Source: Mycolicibacterium frederiksbergense (GTDB lineage: Bacteria > Actinomycetota > Actinomycetes > Mycobacteriales > Mycobacteriaceae). Taken from it: a stretch of 64,000 nucleotides of DNA. The stretch lies in NCBI RefSeq assembly GCF_012223425.1, contig NZ_CP038799.1, positions 248,001-312,000 on the forward strand, in the 5' to 3' direction. Position 1 is the first letter of the stretch; every line of letters begins with the position of its first letter. The notes beneath the pieces are model-generated. The model ran no database searches. It was not told where the DNA came from and was given only the letters and a program-made list of their open reading frames with translations. The position numbers and the translations under genes were made by a program. Positions 39,959 through 47,783 of this stretch are shown here, piece by piece.

Positions 39959-40672
39959 CTACCCGCCGCCGCGCCGCCGGCTCTTGGTGAGTTCGATCGG
40001 GTCGATCTCCACCCGCGACCACTGCGCCGCCATCTCCAGGCTGTGCGCGCGGCCCGAGTGCACATGGTGAAACGCCGACGCGGCGGCCCGGTCCGGGTCG
40101 TGCTCGGCGATCGCCGCGAGCAACTCCTCGTGCTCGTGACATTGGACCTGGGCGTCACGGTCGCTGGTGAGGTGGAACAGCCACTGCACCCTCGCCTGTA
40201 GCGGTTCCAGCAGCGATTCCAACAGCGGATTGGCGGCCAGGTCGACGATGATGACATGGAAGGTGGCATTGGCCGCCGCGATGGCGGGGCCGTCATTGCG
40301 CTCGGTCGCCTTCCGCGCGGTATCCAGTTGGGCGGCAAGCAAATCCAGACCGGCCTGATCGGCCCGCTCGGCGGCCAACCGGGCGGCGAGCACCTCCAGG
40401 CTTTCCCGGACGTCGAACAGATCCCGTACATCGTCGACGGTGAACGGTGACACGATCGCCCCCTGCCGGGGCACGACGACCACCAGCCCGTCCTGGGCCA
40501 GTCGCTGCATCGCCTCGCGCAGCGGGATCCGCGACACCTTCAGTTGCTCGGCCAGGTCCCGCTCGATCAGCCGGGTGCCGGGCGCGAGTTCCAGACCGAC
40601 GATGCGGGCCCGCAACTCGTCATAGGCATGTTCGCGCAACGGCTTTCGACTGTGCGCCACCACTGAGGTCAC
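39959..40672 (-). CDS. GntR/FCD-family regulator
   Basis: A 237-residue FadR/FCD regulator. The N-terminal winged helix includes LAPGTRLIERDLAEQLKVSRIPLREAM (about 30-56). The FCD domain shows the metal-ligand pattern: Asp in RESLEVLAAR region, His in FHVIIVDLA, and later histidines in CHEHEELL and AFHHVHSG. GTG 40672 is chosen: a -10-like TATACC sits in operator site 1, so transcription should start near 40720 and ATG 40723 cannot be translated. It is divergent from the BMP transport operon it most probably represses. Confidence 0.88.
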   Translation of the reverse strand: MTSVVAHSRKPLREHAYDELRARIVGLELAPGTRLIERDLAEQLKVSRIPLREAMQRLAQDGLVVVVPRQGAIVSPFTVDDVRDLFDVRESLEVLAARLAAERADQAGLDLLAAQLDTARKATERNDGPAIAAANATFHVIIVDLAANPLLESLLEPLQARVQWLFHLTSDRDAQVQCHEHEELLAAIAEHDPDRAAASAFHHVHSGRAHSLEMAAQWSRVEIDPIELTKSRRRGGG

Positions 40673-40727
40673 TTTCTGAGCCTTTCCCGTCGGCGTTCCC
40701 GTCGAGCTTAACCCACCCGCCATTAGC

Positions 40728-40735
40728 GGTATACC
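40728..40735. promoter_or_regulatory. GntR/FCD operator site 1
   Basis: The palindromic core GGTATACC lies in TTAGC-GGTATACC-ATTAA, close to the known FCD-class operator style. On the minus strand its TATACC serves as a likely -10 of the regulator gene. The centre is 73 bp (about seven helical turns) from site 2, so both sites face the same side of the DNA and looping is possible. Confidence 0.75.
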
Positions 40736-40800
40736 ATTAACTCGATCCTTACATTCGAGTAACCGCACCGAAATGGCCGGGTTCGATGCTTCTGCGTAAC

Positions 40801-40808
40801 GGTATACC
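40801..40808. promoter_or_regulatory. GntR/FCD operator site 2
   Basis: A second GGTATACC core in TAAC-GGTATACC-GCTAA lies 33 bp before the ATG of the BMP-type binding protein. Its TATACC is also a plausible -10 for the transport operon. Its reverse complement extends the match to site 1 (TTAGC-GGTATACC). Confidence 0.75.
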
Positions 40809-40841
40809 GCTAACCGGTAGCCACTGAGACCAGGAGAATCC

Positions 40842-41828
40842 ATGAAGACCCACCCGAAAATTCTCGCCATGGCCGCCGCGGGTGCGCTCGCGGTGGCCAC
40901 CTCGGCATGCGGTTCCTCCGGTGACACCGCGGACAGCGACGCACTGTCCGTCGGCGTGTTCCTGCCCGGGTCCATCAACGACACCGGCTTCATGCAGTCG
41001 GGATATGAAGGCTATCAACGTGTCCAGGCCACCTTCGGCGACAAGATCGACGCCGGCTACGTCGAGCAGGTGGCCGCCGCCGACTATCAGCAGGCGCTCC
41101 AGCGTTTCGCCTCCCAGAACGACCTGGTGATCTCGGTGGGCGGGCAGACCGACGCCGACGTCCGCAAGGTCGCGCCCCAGTTCCCGGATGTGAAGTTCGT
41201 CGAGATCGGCGGACCCTCGGATGCCGAACCACTGCCGAACCTCGCCTACTACGACCCGCAGCAGGCCGAAGCCGAGTTCCTCTCCGGCGCGGCGGCCGCC
41301 GCAGCGTCCAAGACCGGCACCGTCGGCTTCGTCGGCGGTGTCGAACTGCCCGCAATCGTCAACGCCGCCGTCGCTTTCGGCAACGGCGCCCGCTTCGTGC
41401 GCCCCGATGTCACCGTGCTTAACCCGCAGTACGTCGGCGACTTCAATGACCCGGCGAAGGCCAAGCAGGCCGCGGGCACCGCGTATGCCAGCGGCGCCGA
41501 CGTGCTCGGCCAGATCGTCAACCTCGGCAAGCAGGGCATGGAACAGGCGGCCAAGGAATCCGGCAACCGGCTCAACGGTGGCCCAATCCCCGGCGAATGC
41601 ACCGACAGCGTCTATGCGGGCTACGTCCGCACCGATATCGGCACCGAGATCGAATACGCGGTGTCCTCGGTGCTCGACGGCAGCTGGACCGCCGCCCAGG
41701 TGCCCTTCGGTGTCACCACCGACAAGGGTGGTAGCGACTTCCTGACGTGCACAACAGATCCCGCGGTCGCCGCGGCCGTCGCCGATGCCAAGGCGGCCAT
41801 CGTCGCCGGCAGCGTCACACCGTACTGA
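40842..41828 (+). CDS. BMP-family substrate-binding lipoprotein of an ABC importer
   Basis: A 328-residue Med/BMP-family binding protein (lipobox ATSAC, Cys23). VGVFLPGSINDTGFMQSGYEG near residue 35 and GTVGFVGGVELPAIVNAAVAF near 150 are typical of BmpA/PnrA-like nucleoside-binding proteins. The ligand may be a nucleoside or another small cyclic compound. GGAG precedes the ATG. It heads the operon of ATPase, two permeases and the cyclodeaminase-like enzyme. Confidence 0.9.
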   Translation: MKTHPKILAMAAAGALAVATSACGSSGDTADSDALSVGVFLPGSINDTGFMQSGYEGYQRVQATFGDKIDAGYVEQVAAADYQQALQRFASQNDLVISVGGQTDADVRKVAPQFPDVKFVEIGGPSDAEPLPNLAYYDPQQAEAEFLSGAAAAAASKTGTVGFVGGVELPAIVNAAVAFGNGARFVRPDVTVLNPQYVGDFNDPAKAKQAAGTAYASGADVLGQIVNLGKQGMEQAAKESGNRLNGGPIPGECTDSVYAGYVRTDIGTEIEYAVSSVLDGSWTAAQVPFGVTTDKGGSDFLTCTTDPAVAAAVADAKAAIVAGSVTPY

Positions 41829-41842
41829 GCGAGCCGGCACCG

Positions 41843-43372
41843 ATGACCATCACAGCTCCCGAGCACACCGCGCTGCTGGCCATGAGCGGCGTCGGCAAGT
41901 CCTTCGGCCCGGTCCGCGCACTCGACGGTGTCACGCTCAGCGTGAAACCCCGCTCGGTGCACTGCATTCTGGGCGAGAACGGCGCAGGCAAGTCCACCCT
42001 GTGCACCAGCATCTACGGCACGGTCTCCCCCGATACCGGCAGCATGATGTTGGGCGGCAACGAGTACCGGCCGCGCAATCCCGCCGACGCGCTGCACGCC
42101 GGTGTCGCGATGGTCCATCAGCACTTCTCGCTGATCCCCACCATGACCGTCGCGGACAACCTGCTGCTCGGACGGGGCGGGTTCCGCCCGCCGCGCGACC
42201 GGTTGGCCACCGATCTGGATCGCATCGCCGACAGCTACGGACTTCAGGTCGACCCGAAGGCCACCGTGTCCGGGCTGACCGTCGGTGCCCGGCAACGGGT
42301 CGAGATCGTCAAGGCGCTGTTGCGGGATCCGCAGCTGATCCTGCTCGACGAGCCCACCGCGGTGCTGGACGGAAAAGAGATCGACGCACTGATCGCCACC
42401 TGCGCAGCGCTGACCGCCGACGGCAAGTCCGTCGTGCTGATCACCCACAAGCTCGGTGAGGTCGCCCGCGCCGCCGACGAGGCCACCGTGCTGCGCGGCG
42501 GGACGGTCGTCGGCGGCGGCCGGGTCTCCGATGTGGGCATGTCCACCCTGCTGGACCTGATGCTCGGCGACGCCGAACCGCTGGACCGCGTTGTGGCGCC
42601 CCGGTCACGCCGTCCCGCCGGTGACGCGGTGCTGCAGATCGGCGGGTTACGTCTCACCCGCGCCGACGGCAGCACGGCACTCGATGATGTGGACCTCACT
42701 GTCGGCCGGGGTGAGATCGTCGGCATCGCCGGCGTGGAGGGCAACGGGCAGTCCGAACTGACCTCGGTGCTCTCCGGCGCCATCGCCGCCGACGCCGGAT
42801 CGGTACGGGTCGACGATGCCGACCTGACCACCGCTACACCCGCGCAGCGCACCGCCGCCGGTGTCGCGGTGATACCCGAGGATCGGCACGCGGAAGCCAT
42901 CATCGGCGCCCTGTCCATTGCGGAGAACATCGCGATGCCCCGGCTGTCGGCATACCGGCGCTGGGGACTGCTCGACCGCAAGCGGATGCACGCCGACGCG
43001 GCCGCCGCGATCACCGAGTTCTCCATCCGGGCACCGGGCCCCGACACTCCCATCGGATCGTTGTCCGGGGGAAATCAGCAGAAGGTGGTGCTGGCGCGCG
43101 AGCTGTCCACCGCCGGGCTGCGGGTGGTGGTGGCGGCCCAGCCGACCCGTGGCCTCGACGCCGGGGCTGTGGCGTTCGTGCTGGATCGGCTGCGCGCCGC
43201 CGCCGACGACGGGGCCGCCGTACTGGTCACGTCCACTGAGATAGACGAACTCATCGCGGTGTGCGACCGGATCGTCGTCGCCTACCGCGGTCGCCTGCTG
43301 GGCTCGGTGTGCACGCAATCCGACACTGCGGCAAACGATATCGGAACCCTCATGACGGGCGTGGGCGCATGA
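41843..43372 (+). CDS. ABC importer ATPase with two nucleotide-binding domains (nucleoside/sugar type)
   Basis: A 509-residue fused ATPase. Domain 1 has Walker A GENGAGKST (about 42-50), a degenerate signature region SGLTVGARQRVEIVKAL and Walker B LILLDEPTAVLD. Domain 2 has GVEGNGQSEL instead of a normal Walker A and the signature LSGGNQQKVVLAREL, the usual asymmetry of CUT2/BMP-type ATPases such as NupA. ATG 41843 is chosen over an upstream frame. It couples to both permeases. Confidence 0.93.
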   Translation: MTITAPEHTALLAMSGVGKSFGPVRALDGVTLSVKPRSVHCILGENGAGKSTLCTSIYGTVSPDTGSMMLGGNEYRPRNPADALHAGVAMVHQHFSLIPTMTVADNLLLGRGGFRPPRDRLATDLDRIADSYGLQVDPKATVSGLTVGARQRVEIVKALLRDPQLILLDEPTAVLDGKEIDALIATCAALTADGKSVVLITHKLGEVARAADEATVLRGGTVVGGGRVSDVGMSTLLDLMLGDAEPLDRVVAPRSRRPAGDAVLQIGGLRLTRADGSTALDDVDLTVGRGEIVGIAGVEGNGQSELTSVLSGAIAADAGSVRVDDADLTTATPAQRTAAGVAVIPEDRHAEAIIGALSIAENIAMPRLSAYRRWGLLDRKRMHADAAAAITEFSIRAPGPDTPIGSLSGGNQQKVVLARELSTAGLRVVVAAQPTRGLDAGAVAFVLDRLRAAADDGAAVLVTSTEIDELIAVCDRIVVAYRGRLLGSVCTQSDTAANDIGTLMTGVGA

Positions 43373-44439
43373 TGGCGGGTCTGCACGCACGCCACCCGCT
43401 GGTGGTGGCGCTGGCCGCCATGGTGATCGCCGCACTCGTCGGTTTCGTGCTGGCCGCGGCCGCCGGCGCCGGTCCCGTCGACGTCGTCGACGCACTGATC
43501 GAGGGCACCCTGGGCTCGCCGTTCGCCATCGGCACGTCCTTGAACAACGCGGCCCTGCTCATGCTGGTGGCTGCCGGCTTCACCATCGCCTACCGGGCCG
43601 GGCTGGTCAACGTCGGCGGCGAAGGTCAGCTGTGCCTCGGCGGCATCGCCGCCACCGCGGTTGGGGTGGCGATGCCCGAGGGCATCCCGATGCCGATCGC
43701 AGTGCTCGTCACCCTGACGGCCGCGGCGCTGGCCGGCGCGGGATGGGCCGCGATCGCCGCCTGGCTGCGGGTGAAGCGCGGCACCAGCGAGATCATCACC
43801 ACGCTGCTGTTGAACTTCGTCGGTTTGGCGCTGGTGGTGCTGATGGTCCATGAACCCTCCCTGCTGCGCCAGCCCATGACGTCCTCGGAGACCCTCCCCC
43901 AGTCCGAGCCGCTGGCCGCCTCGGCGCACCTGCCCCTGCTCGGCCTGGCCAAGAACCCGGCGACCATCGCCATCGTGCTCGCCGTCATTCTGGTGGCTGC
44001 CGTCGGAATCATGCTGCGCCACAGCGCCGTCGGGCTACGACTCAGCGCGGTCGGGCTCTCCGGCCCGGCCTCGGCGCGCCTGGGCGTGCAGGTCGATCGC
44101 ACCGCGTTTCTCGGGCTCACCACGGCGGGCGCCTTCGCCGGGCTGGGCGGTGGCTGCCTGGTCATGACCGCACCGTTCATCCTGGCCGACGGGTTCTCCT
44201 CCGGCTTCGGGTTCGCGGGGCTGGTGGTCGGTCTGCTGGCCCGCGGATCCATGACCGCCGTCGCCGCGGTCGCTGTGCTGTTCGGCTTCCTGGTGTCCGG
44301 GGGCATCAACCTGCAACTGGCCGCCGGCGTCCCGTCCTCCACCATCACCGTCGTGCAGAGCGCCCTGATCATCGTGATCGCCGGCGCGGCCTGGTGGACG
44401 TCCACCGCCCGGCAGCCCGCCCAGAAAGTAGCCGTATGA
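43369..44439 (+). CDS. ABC importer permease 1 (BMP-type)
   Basis: A 356-residue polytopic permease with about eight to ten helices. GLVNVGGEGQLCLGG is the conserved BPD_transp_2 motif near residue 80, and RHSAVGLRLSAVGLSGPASARLG is the cytoplasmic loop contacting the ATPase. ATGA overlap with the ATPase gene and ATGA overlap with the second permease show tight coupling. Confidence 0.92.
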   Translation: MMAGLHARHPLVVALAAMVIAALVGFVLAAAAGAGPVDVVDALIEGTLGSPFAIGTSLNNAALLMLVAAGFTIAYRAGLVNVGGEGQLCLGGIAATAVGVAMPEGIPMPIAVLVTLTAAALAGAGWAAIAAWLRVKRGTSEIITTLLLNFVGLALVVLMVHEPSLLRQPMTSSETLPQSEPLAASAHLPLLGLAKNPATIAIVLAVILVAAVGIMLRHSAVGLRLSAVGLSGPASARLGVQVDRTAFLGLTTAGAFAGLGGGCLVMTAPFILADGFSSGFGFAGLVVGLLARGSMTAVAAVAVLFGFLVSGGINLQLAAGVPSSTITVVQSALIIVIAGAAWWTSTARQPAQKVAV

Positions 44440-45362
44440 ACATCACCATGCTCACCGAAATCATATCCAGCGGTGTGGCATTCGCGATCCCACTGCTGCT
44501 GGCGGCCAGCGGCGAATCGATCAGTGAGCGGGCCGGCGTGCTCAACCTCAGCATGGAGGGCATGATGCTCACCGGCGCGTTCGCCAGTGTCCTCGGCTCG
44601 GTCAGCACCGGTTCGGCCGTGGCGGGCGCACTCACCGGGCTGCTCGCCGGATTGCTCTTCGGCGTCGGTCAGGCGCTTCTGAGTGTGCGGTTTCGGGCCG
44701 ACCAGATCGTGGTCGGCATCGCGGCGAACGCCCTGGCATTGGGACTCACCACGTTCGGTGCGCGGGTTCTGCTCGCCGACGGCAGGGGGCAGAACGTGGC
44801 CGCCTTCGCCGATGTCCGCATCCCGGTGCTCAGCGAGCTGCCCGTCGTCGGCCCGGCCCTGTTCGGTCAGACCCTGCTGGGCTACCTGTGCATCGGCGCC
44901 ATCGTCGTGCTCGCCGTCGCCTACTCCGGCCGCACCATGGCCGGGCTCCGGGTCGACGCCGTCGGTGAGGATGCCACCTCCGCGGGATGGACCGGACTGG
45001 CGGTCAACCGGACCCGGGTGCTCGGGGTGCTCATCGCCTCAGGTGCCGGAGGCCTGGCCGGCGCACAACTCGCACTCTCGGAAGTGCGCTCCTTCAGCGA
45101 GAACATGACCGCCGGAATGGGTTACCTGGCCGTGGTGGCCGTCATCGCCGGACGCTGGAGGGTCACCGGAATCCTGTGGGCCGCACTGTTCTTCGGTGTC
45201 GCGCGGGCCATGCAGTTCGCACTGCCCGCGCTCGGGGTCGACATTCCCTACGCGGTCCTGGTGATGCTGCCCTACCTCATCGCATTGATCGCCATCAGCG
45301 GATTCGTCGGCGGCCGTAGGGCACCGTCCTGCCTGACGGTGCCCTACGTCGGCCGCGTCTGA
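44436..45362 (+). CDS. ABC importer permease 2 (BMP-type)
   Basis: A 308-residue permease of the same family, with SERAGVLNLSMEGMMLTGAF near residue 28 and the coupling loop MAGLRVDAVGEDATSAGWTG. The last 16 or so residues (RRAPSCLTVPYVGRV) are unlike a permease terminus: they are encoded by a near-perfect hairpin (45310-45356) and were probably added by its insertion. The cyclodeaminase-like gene follows 28 bp later. Confidence 0.9.
   Translation: MNITMLTEIISSGVAFAIPLLLAASGESISERAGVLNLSMEGMMLTGAFASVLGSVSTGSAVAGALTGLLAGLLFGVGQALLSVRFRADQIVVGIAANALALGLTTFGARVLLADGRGQNVAAFADVRIPVLSELPVVGPALFGQTLLGYLCIGAIVVLAVAYSGRTMAGLRVDAVGEDATSAGWTGLAVNRTRVLGVLIASGAGGLAGAQLALSEVRSFSENMTAGMGYLAVVAVIAGRWRVTGILWAALFFGVARAMQFALPALGVDIPYAVLVMLPYLIALIAISGFVGGRRAPSCLTVPYVGRV
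45310..45356 (+). repeat. Long hairpin at the 3' end of the permease gene
   Basis: GTAGGGCACCGTC (45316-45328) pairs perfectly with GACGGTGCCCTAC (45335-45347) around CTGCCT. GCGGCC (45310-45315) and GGCCGC (45351-45356) extend the stem past a 3-nt bulge. It lies inside coding sequence and has no U-run. It could reduce expression of the downstream enzyme, protect the transporter mRNA or be a palindromic insertion. Confidence 0.7.
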
Positions 45363-45390
45363 TCCGCCACCCTGCCTGTAAGGAGCTTCC

Positions 45391-46374
45391 ATGACCCTCG
45401 TGCTGACCCACTCCGATATCGACGCGCTGATCGACCGCGCGAGCGTGTATGACGCCGTCGAGCGCGCCCACGCGGATCTGGCGACCGGCACGGCCGTCAA
45501 TCCGGCACCGGCGAACCTGGCACTGCACGGCGGGGGTGCCGCGCTGCCGATGGCCGCGTCGTCTGCGCGGCACCGGGCCAGCGCGGTGAAGATGTTGTCG
45601 GACATGCCATTCAACCGGGACCGTGGGTTACCGACGCAACGGTCCACCATCCTGCTGATGTCGGCCGAGACCGGTGAATGCAGCGCGGTGCTCGACGGCC
45701 GGCTCATCACCGCGGTCCGGACGGCCGCGGCCAGTGCCGTGGCCACCGCGCACCTGGCCCGCCAATCCAGCACCGCGCTCGGGCTGATCGGGGCGGGGAC
45801 CCTGGCCGTCGAGCACACCCGCGCCATCATGCGGGTCCACCCGATGGAGAAGGTGCTGGTCTGGTCGCGCAACCCGGCGACCGTCGAGGCGTTCCACGCC
45901 CGGGTGGCGGACCTGGATGTGAGCGTCGAATACGCCGAGTCCCCGCGCCAGGTTCTCGCCGCGGCCGACGTGGTCTGCACGCTGACGCCGTCGAAACAGC
46001 CGATCGCCCACGGCGCCTGGTTTCGGCCCGGCCTGCACCTCAATGCCGTCGGGGCGCCGCCGCGCCCCGATCACCGCGAGATCGACGGCGCCGGTATGGG
46101 TTCGGCGCGTCTGGTCGTCGACAGCCGTGCGACCGCGCTGGCCAAGTCCGGTGACGTGCTGCTGGCGATCGAAGAGGGCCTGTTGACCGAGGACGATATC
46201 AACGTCGAATTGGGCGACGTGATCATCGATCCCCGGCGGGGCCGGCGCAACGAGGACGACATCACCGTGTTCAATTCGGTGGGTATCGGGCTACAGGACC
46301 TGGTGACCGCCCACACGCTGGTCGCGCGTGCTGCCGAGCGAGGTATCGGGAGGACGCTGGATCTGTCGGCCTGA
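45391..46374 (+). CDS. Ornithine cyclodeaminase / mu-crystallin family protein
   Basis: A 327-residue NAD(P)-dependent enzyme of the OCD/ketimine-reductase/alanine-dehydrogenase group. The DGRLITAVRTAAASAVA segment (near 105) carries the conserved Arg, and LGLIGAGTLAVEHTRAIM (about 131-148) is the Rossmann motif. The family cyclises ornithine or reduces cyclic imines. A strong AAGGAG precedes the ATG. Its place behind the importer suggests it acts on the imported compound. Confidence 0.88.
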   Translation: MTLVLTHSDIDALIDRASVYDAVERAHADLATGTAVNPAPANLALHGGGAALPMAASSARHRASAVKMLSDMPFNRDRGLPTQRSTILLMSAETGECSAVLDGRLITAVRTAAASAVATAHLARQSSTALGLIGAGTLAVEHTRAIMRVHPMEKVLVWSRNPATVEAFHARVADLDVSVEYAESPRQVLAAADVVCTLTPSKQPIAHGAWFRPGLHLNAVGAPPRPDHREIDGAGMGSARLVVDSRATALAKSGDVLLAIEEGLLTEDDINVELGDVIIDPRRGRRNEDDITVFNSVGIGLQDLVTAHTLVARAAERGIGRTLDLSA

Positions 46375-46389
46375 GCGGATCGCGGTGCC

Positions 46390-46427
46390 GAGACGTCCCC
46401 CGCACGCGCACCAGGTACGCACGTCTC
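46390..46427. repeat. Weak hairpin between convergent genes
   Basis: GAGACGT (46390-46396) and ACGTCTC (46421-46427) form a 7-bp inverted repeat with a 24-nt loop, between the cyclodeaminase-like gene and the end of the convergent LysR-effector gene. It could contribute to termination in both directions, but has no U-run. Confidence 0.35.
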
Positions 46428-47139
46428 AGCGTCGGCCGCGCTTGGCAGGTCCCGGCTTGCGGGCGACCTTGCCCGCGGCGGCGCGGGCGGCTTGCTTGGC
46501 GAGCGTCTTCTCCCGGGCGGTGCGTTTCGGCACCGGCTCGGCCTGTCCTCGCGACGAACTCGGTTTGCGGCCGCGCACGATCCCGATGAACTCCTCGACG
46601 AGCTCGGACTGTGGCCCGTCGACGAAGGCCAGCGCCACCGGGCAGGTGGGCGCATCGGCGATCGGCCGGAAGGTGAGGTCCTTGCGGTGGTGCAGCCGCG
46701 CCAGCGATTGCGGGACGATGAGAGTGCCCATCCCGGCAGCCACGAGTTCTATTGCGTCCTCGGTGGTTTCGGGCCGGTGCTCGACCGGGATGCCGGGAGC
46801 ATCTGACCAGTCGACGACATTGTCGAGCGGGCGCAGCGTGCGTTCGCCGTCGAGATCCGCGGCGGTGATCGTGTCGGCGGCGGTGAGCAGATGATCGGCC
46901 GGCACCACCGCCACCGTGGTCTCCTCGTACAACGGGATGACGGCCAGCCCCGAAGTGTCCGCGGGCAGCCGTAACACCACGACGTCGACGGCACCGGTCC
47001 GCACCCGCGCGGCGGCGTCCGCGGCGGCGACGGTGCGCAGCTGCAGCGGCACGTCGGGGTGGCGCTGCGCCCAGGTCCGGGCCCATTTCGCCGGCGTCGC
47101 GCCGGGGACGTAGCCGAGCGTGAGCGAGGGCTGGGGCAC
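46426..47139 (-). CDS. LysR effector-domain protein without HTH
   Basis: A 237-residue protein starts directly with a LysR substrate-binding domain (LTLGYVPGATPAKWARTWAQRHP; then VDVVVLRLPADTSGLAVIPLYEE and the AGMGTLIVPQSLARL strand). The N-terminal helix-turn-helix and linker helix are missing, and no LysR HTH is encoded upstream in any frame. The C-terminus (from about 200) is a Lys/Arg/Ala-rich tail that could bind DNA or RNA. It is divergent from a DUF5997 gene, a pairing seen in other actinobacteria. Confidence 0.85.
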   Translation of the reverse strand: MPQPSLTLGYVPGATPAKWARTWAQRHPDVPLQLRTVAAADAAARVRTGAVDVVVLRLPADTSGLAVIPLYEETTVAVVPADHLLTAADTITAADLDGERTLRPLDNVVDWSDAPGIPVEHRPETTEDAIELVAAGMGTLIVPQSLARLHHRKDLTFRPIADAPTCPVALAFVDGPQSELVEEFIGIVRGRKPSSSRGQAEPVPKRTAREKTLAKQAARAAAGKVARKPGPAKRGRR

Positions 47140-47168
47140 CGCATCAGGCTACCGATAGGCTCTACGTC

Positions 47169-47555
47169 ATGAGCAGGCCCAACGCGCAGTCCATGAAACC
47201 CGCCACCGCGGCGAAGAAGCTGGACGTGTACCTCCCCGCGACGCCTGAGGAGTTCCAGGAGAACGCGATCACCCGCGGTGAACTCGCGGCCCTGCTGGAG
47301 GACCCACCGCAGTGGCTCAAGGACCTGCGCAAAAACGGCCCGCACCCGAAGAACCTGGTGGCGGCCAAGCTGGGTGTCTCGATCGCCGGTCTGGCCCGCG
47401 GCGGGGTCACCGAGGCGCTGACCACCGAGCAGATCACCGCGCTGCTCGAGGAGAAGCCGGATTGGCTGGTCGCCGAACGCGAGAGCTTCCAGGCGGTGCT
47501 GACCGAGGAGCGCCGGGTGAAGGCGATGCAGGTGGACAAGCCGCGCAAGAACTGA
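47169..47555 (+). CDS. DUF5997 protein
   Basis: A 128-residue protein: KPATAAKKLDVYLPATPEEFQ near the N-terminus, then an HTH-like helical part GPHPKNLVAAKLGVSIAGLARGG and EALTTEQITALLEEKPDWL. The pattern is that of DUF5997. No function is known. Genes of this type often lie beside the HTH-less LysR-effector protein, and here the two are divergent with 29 bp between starts. The DUF5997 protein may provide the DNA contact that its neighbour lacks; this is inference. Confidence 0.8.
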   Translation: MSRPNAQSMKPATAAKKLDVYLPATPEEFQENAITRGELAALLEDPPQWLKDLRKNGPHPKNLVAAKLGVSIAGLARGGVTEALTTEQITALLEEKPDWLVAERESFQAVLTEERRVKAMQVDKPRKN

Positions 47556-47576
47556 TGCTCTGACGACCGGGGCGGT

Positions 47577-47759
47577 TCACCGGTCGAACATGTCGCTGAT
47601 GCGGTCGAAGAAGCGGTCGACGCGCTGCTCCAGTCGCGATCCCTTGCCCCACTTGTCCCAGAGGTAGATCGAGCCGAATAGCGCGGCGACGATCCCGAAG
47701 ACCAGTGCGGCGATGAGGATGACCTCGACGGTTGTCGACACCGGAGCATTCTCGCGCAC
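47577..47759 (-). CDS. Small single-pass membrane protein
   Basis: A 60-residue product with one hydrophobic helix (VEVILIAALVFGIVAALFGSIYLW, about residues 11-34) and a charged C-terminal helix (SRLEQRVDRFFDRISDMFDR). GTG 47759 and GTG 47741 are both possible starts. No family is recognised. It lies directly downstream of the GIY-YIG gene on the same strand. Confidence 0.6.
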   Translation of the reverse strand: MRENAPVSTTVEVILIAALVFGIVAALFGSIYLWDKWGKGSRLEQRVDRFFDRISDMFDR

Positions 47760-47783
47760 AGAGTTTCTTGGATGCTGGCCGAC

